In this document: piece by piece, positions 43,251-51,944 of the stretch
Numbering within the stretch: the first letter of the stretch is position 1
Layout of the letters: each line of letters starts with the position of its first letter
Assembly (NCBI GenBank): GCA_029261795.1
Contig: JAJDAP010000083.1
Location: 1 to 59,396 of the forward strand
DNA from: Deltaproteobacteria bacterium
GTDB lineage: Bacteria > Myxococcota_A > UBA9160 > UBA6930
DNA length: 59,396 nucleotides
Direction: 5' to 3'
Made by a program: the position numbers and the translations under genes
Notes under the pieces: generated by a model
Seen by the model: the letters and a program-made list of their open reading frames with translations, nothing else
The model's database searches: none
Told to the model about the DNA's origin: nothing

Positions 43251-45650
43251 TCAGCCCAGGATTCCGCGCTCGCGAAGCGCGCTGATTTCGGCGCGACCGA
43301 GATGCAGCAGGTCGCCTAACACTTCCTCGGTGTGCTGCCCCAGGCAGGGCGCAGGGAATCGGACGCCGTTCGGTCCGTCGCGGAGCTGCCACGGGATGCC
43401 AGAGTGTTTTCGGCGGCCCACTTCCGGATGTTCGAGTTCCTCGAGATAGCCACGCGCGGCCAGGTGCGGGTCTTCGGCGAGGTCTCGCGGGTCGAGGGAG
43501 GGGAAGGCCGGAATCGAAGCATCCTGGAGCATTCGCGTGATCTCCCAACGGTCTCGGCTGGCAGTCCAGCCACCGATCGTTTCCTCGAGGGCCGGCTCGT
43601 TTCGTTTGCGCTCGGCCGCGCTGGCGAAGCGCGGGTCCGAGGCGAGGGCCGGGTCGATGATCTCGCACAACGCTCGCCACTCGGCCTCGTTCGCGCACGC
43701 GATCGATACCCAGCGGTCCTCGCCGGCGCAGGAGAACATGCCGTGTGGCGACATCAAGGGGTCGCGGTTGCCCATTCGCACGGGCTCCTGGCCGGAAATC
43801 GCGAAGGGAAGCCAGGCCTCGATCGCCAACGCCGTCGTCGATTCCCAGAGCGAGATGTCGATGTACTGGCCGATGCCGTTGCGCTCGCGGTCGACCAGAG
43901 CGGCGCAGATGGCCGCCGCCGCACTCATGCCCGCGACCGGGTCGCCGACCGAGATGCCCGTTTCGCGGGGTGGCCCGCCGGGGTAGCCCGTCGCCTGGGA
44001 CAGGCCACTCAGGGGGCCCATGGCCGGCCCGTAACCCATGTAGTCGGCGAAGGGTCCGTCGCTGCCGTAGCCCGAGATCGAGGCGAACACGAGCTTCGGG
44101 TTGACTGCGCGGAGGTCCTCCCAGCCGATGCCCAGGCGATCCATCACACCCGTTGCAAAGTTCTCGATCACGACATCGCACTCGGAGACGATCCGCTTGA
44201 CCAGCTCGGGCGTGTCCGGGTGCGAAAGGTCGAGCTCTACACTCTTCTTTCCCTGGTTCCATTGATTGAAGTATCCCGAGCGGTTGATGCCCGGCTCGTT
44301 GTCCGGAAACACGGCGAGCCGCCGGCCGATGTCGGTGCGCGTGGGGGATTCGAACTTGATGACCTCGGCACCCAGGTGTGCCAGCTGCATGGCGCCGAAG
44401 GGGCCCGCCCATACCCAGGTAAAGTCCGCTATGCGCACGCCTTCGAGCGGGCGTTTCGCCGCTGCGGGCGCCGGCGCGGCCAGCGGCGTCGCACGGCCCA
44501 GTTCGGCGCGAATCGCTTCGCCGTCTGCGCCGAGGGCCGGAGCCGGGCCGCGGAGCCGGCAGGCGTCATCCCGCCAGCGCGTGGCGGGCCCGGGCAGCCG
44601 GACACGGCCCGCCCCCGGCTGCTCGATTTCGCTGAAGAAGCCCCGCTCCCGAAGGTGGGAGATCTCGCCGATCCCGCGCATATCGAGGACCGGCGCAAAA
44701 CAAATGCGTCGCTTCTGGCCCTGGTGGAACAGATCGTCGACCTTCCAGGTTCCGATCCATTCCTGCACGAACGTGGCCAGCGCGTCGGCGTTGCGCGCAC
44801 GCGCGACGAAATCTTCGAAGATCTCGATCGACGCCCAATCGGGATTCCCCATGAATTCGACCAGACGTTCCCACTGGTCCTGTTCGATCACCGAGAGGAA
44901 GATCGGTCCGTCCGAGCACTCGAAGATGCCCCACGGGTTGAGGCCGCGGATCCCATGGCGCGTCGCGATTACGTCCATGTACGTGTAACCGATCAAGCCG
45001 ATCTCGAGGATGGCGGCGACGGCTTCCTGGATCGAGACATCGATGGCTTCACCCTGGCCCGTTCGCAACGAGCGAAACAACCCGGCGAACGAGGCCGTCG
45101 CCGCCGCGAGCGCCCCGTGGAAATCCGCTTGATGGCCGAAGGTCTTGAGCGGCGGCAGCGTCGGGTCTTCGAGGGCGCCGGGAGAGAGCCAGCACCAGCC
45201 ACCGGCGTTGGTGCGGTTCAGTTCCTCACTGCGCCAATCGCGGTAGGGCCCCGACGTACCGAACGCGGTGACCGAGGTTGCGACCAGGTGCGGGTGGCGA
45301 CCTCCGAGCGAAGCAGCGTCGAGGCCGAGGGCTTCCGCGCGAGCCGGTTCCAGGTTGTGAAGCAAGACATGGCACTTGCCGAGCCAGTCGTCGAGGGTGG
45401 CCCGGTCGACGGGATCGTCGAGGTCGAGAACGACACTGCGTTTGCCGGCGGCGAGGTAGAAGAACAAACCACCCCGTTCGGGGTGTGCCATGCCACCGGA
45501 GAAGGGCCCGCGGCTTCGCGCGCGGTCTCCCTCGGCAGGTTCGACCTTGATGACATCGGCACCGAGGTCGGCGAACCAGCGCGCGGCAAAGGCTGCGCCA
45601 ACCATCTCGCCGAGTTCGAGTACACGGATTCCTTCGAGGGGTAACGGCAT
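43251..45650 (-). CDS. Tandem (fused) CaiB/BaiF family III CoA-transferase
   Basis: At 799 aa this is two complete family III CoA-transferase domains in one chain. Domain 1 (about 1-385) begins LEGIRVLELGEMVGAAFAAR, with VIKVEPAEGDRARSRGP. Domain 2 (about 400-799) begins LEGVRIADFTWVWAGPFGAM, with VIKFESPTRTD and the ISVGDPVAGMSAA segment holding the catalytic Asp. Domain 1 has an Asp in a shifted GHQADFHGA context. Single domains normally dimerise as interlocked rings, and fusion would fix a pseudo-heterodimer. It transfers CoA between acids in degradation of carnitine-, bile-acid- or aromatic-type substrates. It is first in an operon with ThuA and an SDR. Confidence 0.93.
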   Translation of the reverse strand: MPLPLEGIRVLELGEMVGAAFAARWFADLGADVIKVEPAEGDRARSRGPFSGGMAHPERGGLFFYLAAGKRSVVLDLDDPVDRATLDDWLGKCHVLLHNLEPARAEALGLDAASLGGRHPHLVATSVTAFGTSGPYRDWRSEELNRTNAGGWCWLSPGALEDPTLPPLKTFGHQADFHGALAAATASFAGLFRSLRTGQGEAIDVSIQEAVAAILEIGLIGYTYMDVIATRHGIRGLNPWGIFECSDGPIFLSVIEQDQWERLVEFMGNPDWASIEIFEDFVARARNADALATFVQEWIGTWKVDDLFHQGQKRRICFAPVLDMRGIGEISHLRERGFFSEIEQPGAGRVRLPGPATRWRDDACRLRGPAPALGADGEAIRAELGRATPLAAPAPAAAKRPLEGVRIADFTWVWAGPFGAMQLAHLGAEVIKFESPTRTDIGRRLAVFPDNEPGINRSGYFNQWNQGKKSVELDLSHPDTPELVKRIVSECDVVIENFATGVMDRLGIGWEDLRAVNPKLVFASISGYGSDGPFADYMGYGPAMGPLSGLSQATGYPGGPPRETGISVGDPVAGMSAAAAICAALVDRERNGIGQYIDISLWESTTALAIEAWLPFAISGQEPVRMGNRDPLMSPHGMFSCAGEDRWVSIACANEAEWRALCEIIDPALASDPRFASAAERKRNEPALEETIGGWTASRDRWEITRMLQDASIPAFPSLDPRDLAEDPHLAARGYLEELEHPEVGRRKHSGIPWQLRDGPNGVRFPAPCLGQHTEEVLGDLLHLGRAEISALRERGILG

Positions 45651-45738
45651 CCGGAAACTCTAGCGGCGCCGAGCCGATCCCTTCACCGAAGGCGTCGATC
45701 ACGCGACGGAATTCGACACCGCCGTGCTCGCAGGGAGC

Positions 45739-45744
45739 TAGACT
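45739..45744 (+). promoter_or_regulatory. Candidate -10 element (TAGACT)
   Basis: TAGACT followed by GCC lies 39 nt before ATG 45784 in the 133-bp divergent region between the CoA-transferase fusion and the nitrobindin-like gene. No clear -35. Confidence 0.3.
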
Positions 45745-45783
45745 GCCAGCGCTTCCCGCGAGGCTGAGGCCCGGAAGGAATCC

Positions 45784-46332
45784 ATGACCGAACTAGGACC
45801 GCTTGCACCCCTGGTTGGAATCTGGGAAGGCAGTGATGGACTGGACGTTGCCTATCAGTACGGCCCGGATGCTTCGGTCGAGACGCCGTTCCGCGAACGG
45901 ATGAGCTTCGAGCCGACCGGGTTGGTGGCAAATGGAAGCCAACGGCTCTACGGCCTCGACTATCGAACGAATGCCTGGCGGCTCGGAGAGGACGAACCGT
46001 TCCATGCAGAGGTGGGCTACTGGCTCTGGGACGCCGATGCGGCGCATCTGATGCGTTGTTTCATGGTTCCCCGTGGTGCGATGGTGCTGGCTGGCGGCGA
46101 CGCGGCGGCCGATGCCCAGAGCTTCGAACTCCGGGCGGAGCGGGGCGACCCGGTCCACGGCATCTTGTCCAACCCACATCTCGAGGCAGCCGCACGCACG
46201 ACCCACTACACGCTCAAGCTCCGCTTCGAAGCGGGCCAGCTCGTCTATCAGGAAGAGACCGTGCTGGCGCTCGAAGGCCAGCCCGAGCCCTTCCGGCACA
46301 CCGATCGAAACCGTCTAAACAAGGTCGGTTGA
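45784..46332 (+). CDS. Nitrobindin-like heme-binding beta-barrel protein
   Basis: This 182-aa protein belongs to the FABP-like (nitrobindin/THAP4 C-terminal) type: LAPLVGIWEGSDG (the GxWxG signature), ETPFRERMSFEPTG, NGSQRLYGLDYRT, EVGYWLWDADAAHLMRCF, VPRGAMVLAGG and the C-terminal HTDRNRL, which carries a histidine in the usual heme-ligand region. Such proteins bind heme or hydrophobic ligands in the barrel; some detoxify nitric oxide or peroxynitrite. GAAGGAA precedes the ATG. It is a monocistronic gene, convergent with nupC 29 nt away. Confidence 0.85.
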   Translation: MTELGPLAPLVGIWEGSDGLDVAYQYGPDASVETPFRERMSFEPTGLVANGSQRLYGLDYRTNAWRLGEDEPFHAEVGYWLWDADAAHLMRCFMVPRGAMVLAGGDAAADAQSFELRAERGDPVHGILSNPHLEAAARTTHYTLKLRFEAGQLVYQEETVLALEGQPEPFRHTDRNRLNKVG

Positions 46333-46361
46333 GCCGTCCCCGGTGCGCCCGGTTCGGCGGG

Positions 46362-47588
46362 CTAGAGCAAGGTTCCGACGACGGCCCCGGTCATCAGCGT
46401 GGCGAGGGTGCCGGCCAGTACCGAGCGCAGGCCGAGTTGGGCGAGTTCGGGGCGGCGGCTCGGCACCAATCCGCCGACGCCGCCCAACAGGATCGCGATC
46501 GAGGCGAGGTTCGCGAAACCGCAGAGCGCATAGGCCGCGATCACGGCGGAGCGATCCGAGATGCCCCCGGACTGCATCAGATTCGCGAGGGCCTGGTAGG
46601 CCAGGAATTCGTTCAGCACGGTCTTGATGCCGAGCAGTGAGCCGACCTCGGTCGCCTCGGCCCAGGGAATTCCGAGCAACCATGCGACCGGTGCGAAGAG
46701 CCAGCCGAGAATCTGCTCGAAACTGAGATCGGCATAGCCGAACCACTCGCCTAGCCAACCGATCCCCGCGTTCAGCATGGCGACCAGGGCGACGAAGGCG
46801 AGCAGCAGCGCGCCCACGTTGGCCGCAAGGCGCAATGCGGTCAGCGCGCCCTCGGCGGCAGCGTCGATCACGTTCACCGTGGTGCGCTCGGTGTGCGCGG
46901 AGGTACCGACGCCGGTCTCCGGTGTCCCGGTCTCGGGGATCATGATCTTGGCGATAGCGATGGCGGCCGGAGCCGAGAGCAGGCTCGCGGTGACGAGGTG
47001 CCCCGAGAAGCTGGCCTCGCCTAACATAGATGCGTAGGCCACCAGGACGGAACCGGCGATGGTGGCCATTCCGGTCACCATCAACGTGAAGAGTTCGGAG
47101 CGGGTCATGCGCTCGATGTAGGGCCGCACCAGCAGAGGGGCTTCGGTCATGCCGACGAAAACGTTGGCGACGGCGGCCAGGCTCTCCGCGCCCGAGGTCC
47201 CCAGGGCCCGAGAGAGCAGGAAGGCGAGGGCACGCACGATCTGTTGGGCCAGGCCGATGTGGTAGAGGATCGAGAACAGACTGCCCATGAAGATGATGAT
47301 GGGCAGCACGCGCAGGACGAAAGAGAAGCCTCCGTCGAGCAGGCTCCCGAAAACGAACTCGGAGCCTGCGGTCGTGAACGCCAGCAGGCCGGCGACGGCC
47401 GCGTTCATGCCGACGAAGAAGCCGTCGCCCCATGGTGTGTGGAGGACGAAGACCGCAATGGCCCATTGAATGGCCAAGGCCGCGCCGACGATTCGCCACG
47501 GCGTGTGGCGGCGATCCGATGAGCAGGCCCAGGCGATCGCGATGAACACGATCACGCCTAGCAACGAGACGAAGCGGAGCGGCAGCAT
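46362..47588 (-). CDS. nupC: Concentrative nucleoside transporter family protein (NupC/CNT)
   Basis: This is a 408-aa membrane protein with about ten helices and the CNT family pattern: IIIFMGSLFSILYHIGLAQQI, NVFVGMTEAPLLVRPYI (substrate/sodium hairpin), TGMATIAGSVLVAYASML, VGSLLGIKTVLNEFLAYQAL and YALCGFANLASIAILLGG. It imports nucleosides with sodium or protons. ATG 47588 overlaps the thiE stop by 1 nt (TGATG), so it is translationally coupled to a thiamine gene. That raises the possibility that the imported substrate is a thiamine-related pyrimidine or nucleoside. The 625-aa frame reaching 48239 is an artefact of the overlapping genes. Confidence 0.92.
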   Translation of the reverse strand: MLPLRFVSLLGVIVFIAIAWACSSDRRHTPWRIVGAALAIQWAIAVFVLHTPWGDGFFVGMNAAVAGLLAFTTAGSEFVFGSLLDGGFSFVLRVLPIIIFMGSLFSILYHIGLAQQIVRALAFLLSRALGTSGAESLAAVANVFVGMTEAPLLVRPYIERMTRSELFTLMVTGMATIAGSVLVAYASMLGEASFSGHLVTASLLSAPAAIAIAKIMIPETGTPETGVGTSAHTERTTVNVIDAAAEGALTALRLAANVGALLLAFVALVAMLNAGIGWLGEWFGYADLSFEQILGWLFAPVAWLLGIPWAEATEVGSLLGIKTVLNEFLAYQALANLMQSGGISDRSAVIAAYALCGFANLASIAILLGGVGGLVPSRRPELAQLGLRSVLAGTLATLMTGAVVGTLL

Positions 47589-48292
47589 CAGGTTCTTCCG
47601 GCCCTGCCGGCATCTTCGGCCTTGCCGGCGCTTTCGGCCCTGCCGGCGCTTTCGGCCCTGCCGGCGCGGATGCTCTCGACCAGCCGACAGGTGGCGTCGA
47701 CGGGATCCGCCGCCGCTGCCACGGCCGAGATCACGGCGACGCCGGCGGCACCGGCCGCGATGATCGCCTGGGCTCGTTCCACGTCGATGCCACCGATCGC
47801 GACGACAGGCCGGCCCGAAGCGGCGGCCACGATCTCGCGCAATTGCCCGAGACCCCGTGCTTCGTATCCTGTTTCCTTTGATCGGGTGTCGAACACTGGG
47901 CCGTAGGCGACGTAGTCGACGGCCTCGGTGATGGCGTGATCTACCTGGTCGCGATCGTGCGTCGAGCAGCCGACACAGAGGCGCTCGCGGAACGCGCGGG
48001 GCAACGCGGTCGGCGGCAGGTCGTCCTGGCCGAGGTGCACACCGTCCGCCTCGAGGGCAAAGGCGAGATCGAAGCGATCGTTCACGATGAAACGAACGCC
48101 GGCCGCCGCCGTGGCTCGACGGATCTCTCGCCCCCACTCGAGCGCCTGCCGATCGGGGCTGCGCTTGGCGCGGAGTTGCACCACGCTCGCTCCCCCTTCG
48201 CAGGCCGCCATGGCTTGTGACACAGGATCGTGCCGCCATCCGGGGTCATCGTCGGCGAGCACGTGCAAGCCGTGGTGGGGCCCTTCGCTCAT
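47588..48292 (-). CDS. thiE: Thiamine-phosphate synthase
   Basis: This 234-aa TIM-barrel enzyme joins HMP pyrophosphate and thiazole phosphate. Motifs are ASVVQLRAKRS, GVRFIVNDRFDLA, ADGVHLGQDDLP, VGCSTHD, DYVAYGPVFDTRSKE, VVAIGGI and AAGVAVISAV. The family core ends near residue 208, after which there is an extra Ala/Gly/Arg/Glu tail made of hexapeptide repeats (AGRAES) encoded by 18-bp tandem repeats. Its ATG overlaps the ntrC stop (ATGA). The placement between ntrC and a nucleoside transporter is unusual for thiE; no TPP riboswitch was recognised. Confidence 0.92.
   Translation of the reverse strand: MSEGPHHGLHVLADDDPGWRHDPVSQAMAACEGGASVVQLRAKRSPDRQALEWGREIRRATAAAGVRFIVNDRFDLAFALEADGVHLGQDDLPPTALPRAFRERLCVGCSTHDRDQVDHAITEAVDYVAYGPVFDTRSKETGYEARGLGQLREIVAAASGRPVVAIGGIDVERAQAIIAAGAAGVAVISAVAAAADPVDATCRLVESIRAGRAESAGRAESAGKAEDAGRAGRT
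47601..47672. repeat. 18-bp tandem repeats in the thiE 3' end
   Basis: Four 18-bp units of the type GCCCTGCCGGCGCTTTCG run from 47601 to 47672, with small differences. They encode the repetitive tail of ThiE. The repeat number is likely to vary between strains by slippage without harming the enzyme core. Confidence 0.9.
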
Positions 48293-49713
48293 GTGCGACC
48301 CGGCACGTCGATATGAAGCTCGCTGATCTTCTTTCGCAAGGTGTTCCGATTGATCCCGAGCAGGGCGGCGGCCTTGATCTGGTTGCCCCCGGTTCGCTCC
48401 AACACCTTCTCGATCAGCGGGCGCTCGAGTTCGGCAAGGATGTTGCGGTAGATCTCCGCGCGACCCTCGGAGAGAGCCGTTTCGACCTCGTCCTGAACCA
48501 GTTCTGCCAGGGTTGCGCCGGTCGCCTCGGGGCTTCGTCGATCGTCTGCCAGGAAGCTGAAATCTTCGGGCGTGAGGACGTCGCTACTGGCCAATACCAG
48601 GGCGCGTTTGATGGCATTCTCGAGCTCCCTGACGTTGCCCGGCCAGGCGTGCGCGGCGAGTCGGTCCACCGTCTCGCGGGCGAAGGCGTGGCTGCCACCA
48701 GTGAGTTCCTCGTCGTAACGGTCGAGGAAGTGATCCATGAGGGTCGGAATGTCTTCGCGACGCTCGCGCAGCGGGGGCACCTCGACCGGCACGACCCGCA
48801 ATCGGTAGAGCAGATCTTCGCGGAAGGCGTTGGTTTCGACGGCGGCAGCCAGGTCGCGATGGGTCGCCGCCACGATGCGGACATCGACCCTCTCGGATTT
48901 TCTTCCGCCGACGGGGGTGACTTCGTTGCTCTGGAGGACGCGCAGGAGTTTTGCCTGGAGGTCGATCGGCATGTCTCCGATTTCATCGAGGAAGAGTGTG
49001 CCGCCGGCGGCTTCTCGAAAGCGTCCGATGCGGGATTCCACCGCACCGGTGAAGGCTCCTCGCTCGTGGCCGAACAGCTCGCTCTCGAGCAGATCTCGCG
49101 GAATCGCTGCGGCATTCACCGCCACGAAGGGGCCGTCTCCGCGAGGGCTCGCCGCGTGGATGGCGCGCGCGATCAGTTCCTTGCCGGTGCCGCTCTCGCC
49201 GTTGACGAGCACCGGTACGTCGCTGCGCGAGACCCGACCGATCGTCTTGAAGACATCGAGCATGGCCGCGCAATGCCCGACCAGCCGTTCCCCGGTCTGC
49301 TGGCCGACCTCGCGGCGCAGGGCGCGCACCTCCGTCTCGAGTGCGCGCGCTCGAATCGCCTTCTCGACGAGGGGCAGCACCTCCTCGGTACTGAAGGGTT
49401 TCACGAGGTAGTCGAGCGCGCCACGCTTCATGGCGTCGACGGCGTTCTCGAAGGTGTTCTGTGCCGTGATGATGACGACGGAAACGTTCGAACCCATCGC
49501 CTGGATCTGATCGAGGAGTTCGAGCCCGCTGGGCCCGGGCATGCGGATGTCGAAGAAGGCGAGATCGAATGAATCACTGGCGAGGGCAGCGAGGGCATCA
49601 TCTCCGCTCGCAACGTCGACGACGTGGTGCCCTTCGGCTTCGAGCGTTTCGCGCAGGACGAAGCGAATCGACGGCTCGTCGTCCGCAACCAACACTCGGG
49701 CGAGTGCGTTCAT
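48289..49713 (-). CDS. ntrC: Sigma-54-dependent response regulator, NtrC family
   Basis: This 474-aa protein has three domains. A receiver comes first (phosphoacceptor Asp55 in FFDIRMPG, with Lys in LVKPFS). A central AAA+ domain follows (Walker A GESGTGKE, the sigma-54 contact loop GAFTGA, Walker B GGTLFLDEIGD, R-finger region RVDVRIVAATHRDL). A Fis-type DNA-binding helix-turn-helix is at the C-terminus (GGNQIKAAALLGINRNTLRKK). It activates sigma-54 promoters, in most bacteria for nitrogen control. Its start overlaps the kinase stop by 4 nt. The dusB-ntrB-ntrC order is as in alphaproteobacterial nifR3-ntrBC. Confidence 0.93.
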   Translation of the reverse strand: MNALARVLVADDEPSIRFVLRETLEAEGHHVVDVASGDDALAALASDSFDLAFFDIRMPGPSGLELLDQIQAMGSNVSVVIITAQNTFENAVDAMKRGALDYLVKPFSTEEVLPLVEKAIRARALETEVRALRREVGQQTGERLVGHCAAMLDVFKTIGRVSRSDVPVLVNGESGTGKELIARAIHAASPRGDGPFVAVNAAAIPRDLLESELFGHERGAFTGAVESRIGRFREAAGGTLFLDEIGDMPIDLQAKLLRVLQSNEVTPVGGRKSERVDVRIVAATHRDLAAAVETNAFREDLLYRLRVVPVEVPPLRERREDIPTLMDHFLDRYDEELTGGSHAFARETVDRLAAHAWPGNVRELENAIKRALVLASSDVLTPEDFSFLADDRRSPEATGATLAELVQDEVETALSEGRAEIYRNILAELERPLIEKVLERTGGNQIKAAALLGINRNTLRKKISELHIDVPGRT

Positions 49714-50834
49714 GGAGTCATTCCTTCGGGTGAGGCGGTGCTCGCATTACGCTCGGGCGCATTGCGACGGAAGGGGAGGGTGACGCGGGCGGAGGTTCCG
49801 ACGCCCTTGCTGCTCTCGAGGTCCAGGATGCCCTGATGCTTGGCCACCCAATAGTCGGCGACCGCTAGACCGAGCCCGGTGCCACCGGGACGGGTCGTGA
49901 AGAACGGGAGATGCGCTTCGCGCAAGGCGCTGGCATCCATTCCGCAGCCGGTGTCCTCGATCCAGATCGCCAGCGTGGGTTGGCGCTTGCCGGCCTCGAG
50001 GGCGATGCGGTGCTCGAGGGTCATGCGCGTCTTCAAGGTGAGTCTGCCGGGGTCGCCCTCCATCGCTTGCAGCGAATTGCGGACGAGGTTCAGACAGACC
50101 TGGTGGAGCCGGTCGGCGTCCGCGAGGAGTTCGGGAAGGGAGGGATCGTAGGAGCGCTCGATGGCGATGCCTTCGGCGAGCGGATCGTGGGCGATCAACT
50201 CCAGAACGCCGTCCAGCACACGGTGGATGTTGACCAGCGAGAGGTCGAGTTCGTCGCCGCGCGCGAAGACCATGAACTCTTCGACGAGTTTCGCGATGCG
50301 CGTGCTCTCGCGCACGATCAGGTCCGCGGTCTGCTTGGCCTTGTCGCTTTCCGCGCGGCGTGCCAGAAGTTCACCGGCTCCACGGATCCCGCCGAGCGGA
50401 TTCCGGATCTCGTGCGCCAGGCCCGCAGCGATCCGACCGAAGGCGAGATGTCGCTCTCGTTCGCTCTCGAGTTGTTCGAGGCGGCGCGTTGCGCCGCGAT
50501 CTCGCAGCACGATCACGGCGCCATCGAGATGGCGCCCCTCGGCGAACAGCGGAGAAACCGCCACATCGACCTTGCTGTCCGCTTCGTTGCGTCGTTCGAT
50601 GGCCTGGTTCGGTTCCGATACGGCAACGCCGTCCTGCAACACCATTCGCGCCAGCCGCGCGATCGCGTGGTCCGAAGTCACCAGCTGTTCGACTGGGAGC
50701 CCCAGCGCCGATTCGCGCGAGTACTCGAGCATTCGGCAGGCGACCGAGTTCAGTTCTTCCACCTGGCCGTGGGCGTCGACGACGATGACACCGGCGAGCA
50801 GGGCCTCCATGACATCCTGGGGGTCGCGGGCCAT
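49710..50834 (-). CDS. ntrB: NtrB-type PAS sensor histidine kinase
   Basis: This is a 374-aa soluble kinase. The N-terminal PAS domain (ALLAGVIVVDAHGQVEELNS) is followed by the H-box LAHEIRNPLGGIRG with His141, the N-box CLNLVRNSLQAM, the G1 box IEDTGCGMD, PFFTTRPGGTGLGLAVA (F and G2 boxes) and a final GVGTSARVTLPF. There are no membrane segments, as expected of NtrB, which responds to intracellular nitrogen through PII. It lies directly between dusB (1-nt overlap) and ntrC (4-nt overlap) and should phosphorylate that regulator. Confidence 0.92.
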   Translation of the reverse strand: MARDPQDVMEALLAGVIVVDAHGQVEELNSVACRMLEYSRESALGLPVEQLVTSDHAIARLARMVLQDGVAVSEPNQAIERRNEADSKVDVAVSPLFAEGRHLDGAVIVLRDRGATRRLEQLESERERHLAFGRIAAGLAHEIRNPLGGIRGAGELLARRAESDKAKQTADLIVRESTRIAKLVEEFMVFARGDELDLSLVNIHRVLDGVLELIAHDPLAEGIAIERSYDPSLPELLADADRLHQVCLNLVRNSLQAMEGDPGRLTLKTRMTLEHRIALEAGKRQPTLAIWIEDTGCGMDASALREAHLPFFTTRPGGTGLGLAVADYWVAKHQGILDLESSKGVGTSARVTLPFRRNAPERNASTASPEGMTP

Positions 50835-51832
50835 CAGGCGGCCTTCGGCTCGGAGAAGAACGTGTGCGCCAGTGAGAGCATGCGTGCGGGGTCGGTTTCG
50901 CGCAGTGCGTGCTCACGGAACCGGTTGCTCCCTGGCAGCCCCTTGGAGTAGGCGGCGACATAACGTCGAAGCTGTATCGTCTGTGCCTCGGGGTCGTCGA
51001 TGGATTGACGGATCCAGTCGATGTGGCGTTCCAGCGTGGCCAGCCGGACCTGGCGTGCAGGCGCCTGCGGCCTCTCGCCCCGCGCCTGGGCCAGGGTGTG
51101 TGCGAAGAGCCAGGGGTTTCCGACCGCCGCGCGCCCGATCATGACGCCGGCGGCGCCGGTGTCGGCCAACATGGAGAAGACGTCCTCCGGTGTGGCGATG
51201 TCACCGTTCGCCAGGACCGGCAGTTCCGGTACCGCGGCGACGACGCGTGCGATTCCGCTGCGGTCCGCGCGTCCCCGGTATTGCTGCGAACGTGTGCGGC
51301 CGTGGACGCTCACGAGGTCGAAGCCCTCGGCGGCTGCCATTCTTGCGACCTCGTCGGCGACGAAGTGAGAGGCGTCGGGACCGAGCCGCAGCTTCACCGA
51401 CAAGGCGCCGGGCATGTGGCGCCGCAAGGCCGCCATCAGCGCTGGAAGTTTCGCCGGCTCTTCGAGCAGTGCGGCCCCCGCGCCGGCCCGCAGGAACTTC
51501 TTCACGGGACACCCGAGGTTCCAATCGAGCCATTCGACGCCCCGCGCTGCCAGCAGCTGGGCGGCTTCACCGAGGAATCTGGCCTCTCCTCCAAAGAGCT
51601 GGACCGCGAGGCGCCCCTCCTGGGGGTGGCTGCGTAGCTTCCGCACGGCACTCGGGCGGGCCTCGACGAGCGCGCGCGCACTGATCGTCTCGCTGAAAAC
51701 GAGGCCAGCGCCGGCTTCCCGGGCCAGCAGGCGCGCCGGCAGGTTGGAGATGCCGGACATCGGCGCGAACGCGAGCGCGCTCGAGAGCGGCTCGCCTCGG
51801 ACGCGCAGCGTCGGAAGCGAAGAGGGGGGCAA
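50834..51832 (-). CDS. dusB: tRNA-dihydrouridine synthase (DusB/NifR3 type)
   Basis: This 332-aa FMN TIM-barrel enzyme reduces uridines in the tRNA D-loop. Motifs are FAPMSGISNLPARLL (FMN site), FSETISARALVE, VQLFGGEARFLGEAA, WLDWNLGCPVKKFLRAGAGAA (catalytic Cys in GCP), VHGRTRSQQYRGRAD and LANGDIATPEDVFSML. The start is probably TTG at 51832, since no ATG or GTG fits the conserved N-terminus. It is first in the operon dusB-ntrB-ntrC-thiE-nupC, all joined by overlaps. The 119-bp upstream region, shared with moeA, has two palindromes. Confidence 0.93.
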   Translation of the reverse strand: MPPSSLPTLRVRGEPLSSALAFAPMSGISNLPARLLAREAGAGLVFSETISARALVEARPSAVRKLRSHPQEGRLAVQLFGGEARFLGEAAQLLAARGVEWLDWNLGCPVKKFLRAGAGAALLEEPAKLPALMAALRRHMPGALSVKLRLGPDASHFVADEVARMAAAEGFDLVSVHGRTRSQQYRGRADRSGIARVVAAVPELPVLANGDIATPEDVFSMLADTGAAGVMIGRAAVGNPWLFAHTLAQARGERPQAPARQVRLATLERHIDWIRQSIDDPEAQTIQLRRYVAAYSKGLPGSNRFREHALRETDPARMLSLAHTFFSEPKAA

Positions 51833-51863
51833 GGTCGCGTGGCTCCACGGAAAACGGCCGGAT

Positions 51864-51902
51864 TGCCTAGATCTTAGGCAGATCGGGGCAGGCTCGCCTG
51901 CC
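51864..51902. promoter_or_regulatory. Paired palindromes in the dusB-moeA divergent region
   Basis: TGCCTA-GATCT-TAGGCA (51864-51880) is followed 6 nt later by the hairpin GGCAGG-CTCG-CCTGCC (51887-51902), between divergent dusB and moeA. The first looks like a dimeric-regulator operator; it could control both operons. Confidence 0.4.
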
Positions 51903-51938
51903 GCCGTCTGGAGGCTTCCCCGCGGGCCAGACCAGCGG

Positions 51939-51944
51939 TACCGT
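51939..51944 (+). promoter_or_regulatory. Candidate -10 element of moeA, possibly leaderless
   Basis: TACCGT ends 7 nt before the ATG at 51952, which would put the transcript start at or one base before the start codon. No ribosome site is present in between, consistent with a leaderless mRNA. Confidence 0.4.

Noticed and set aside
43332..45644. A 770-aa plus-strand and a 550-aa minus-strand frame (42760-44412) over the CoA-transferase fusion
   Set aside because: Both are shadows of the fused CaiB/BaiF gene and ThuA gene; their translations are Arg/Pro/Gly-rich without domain patterns.
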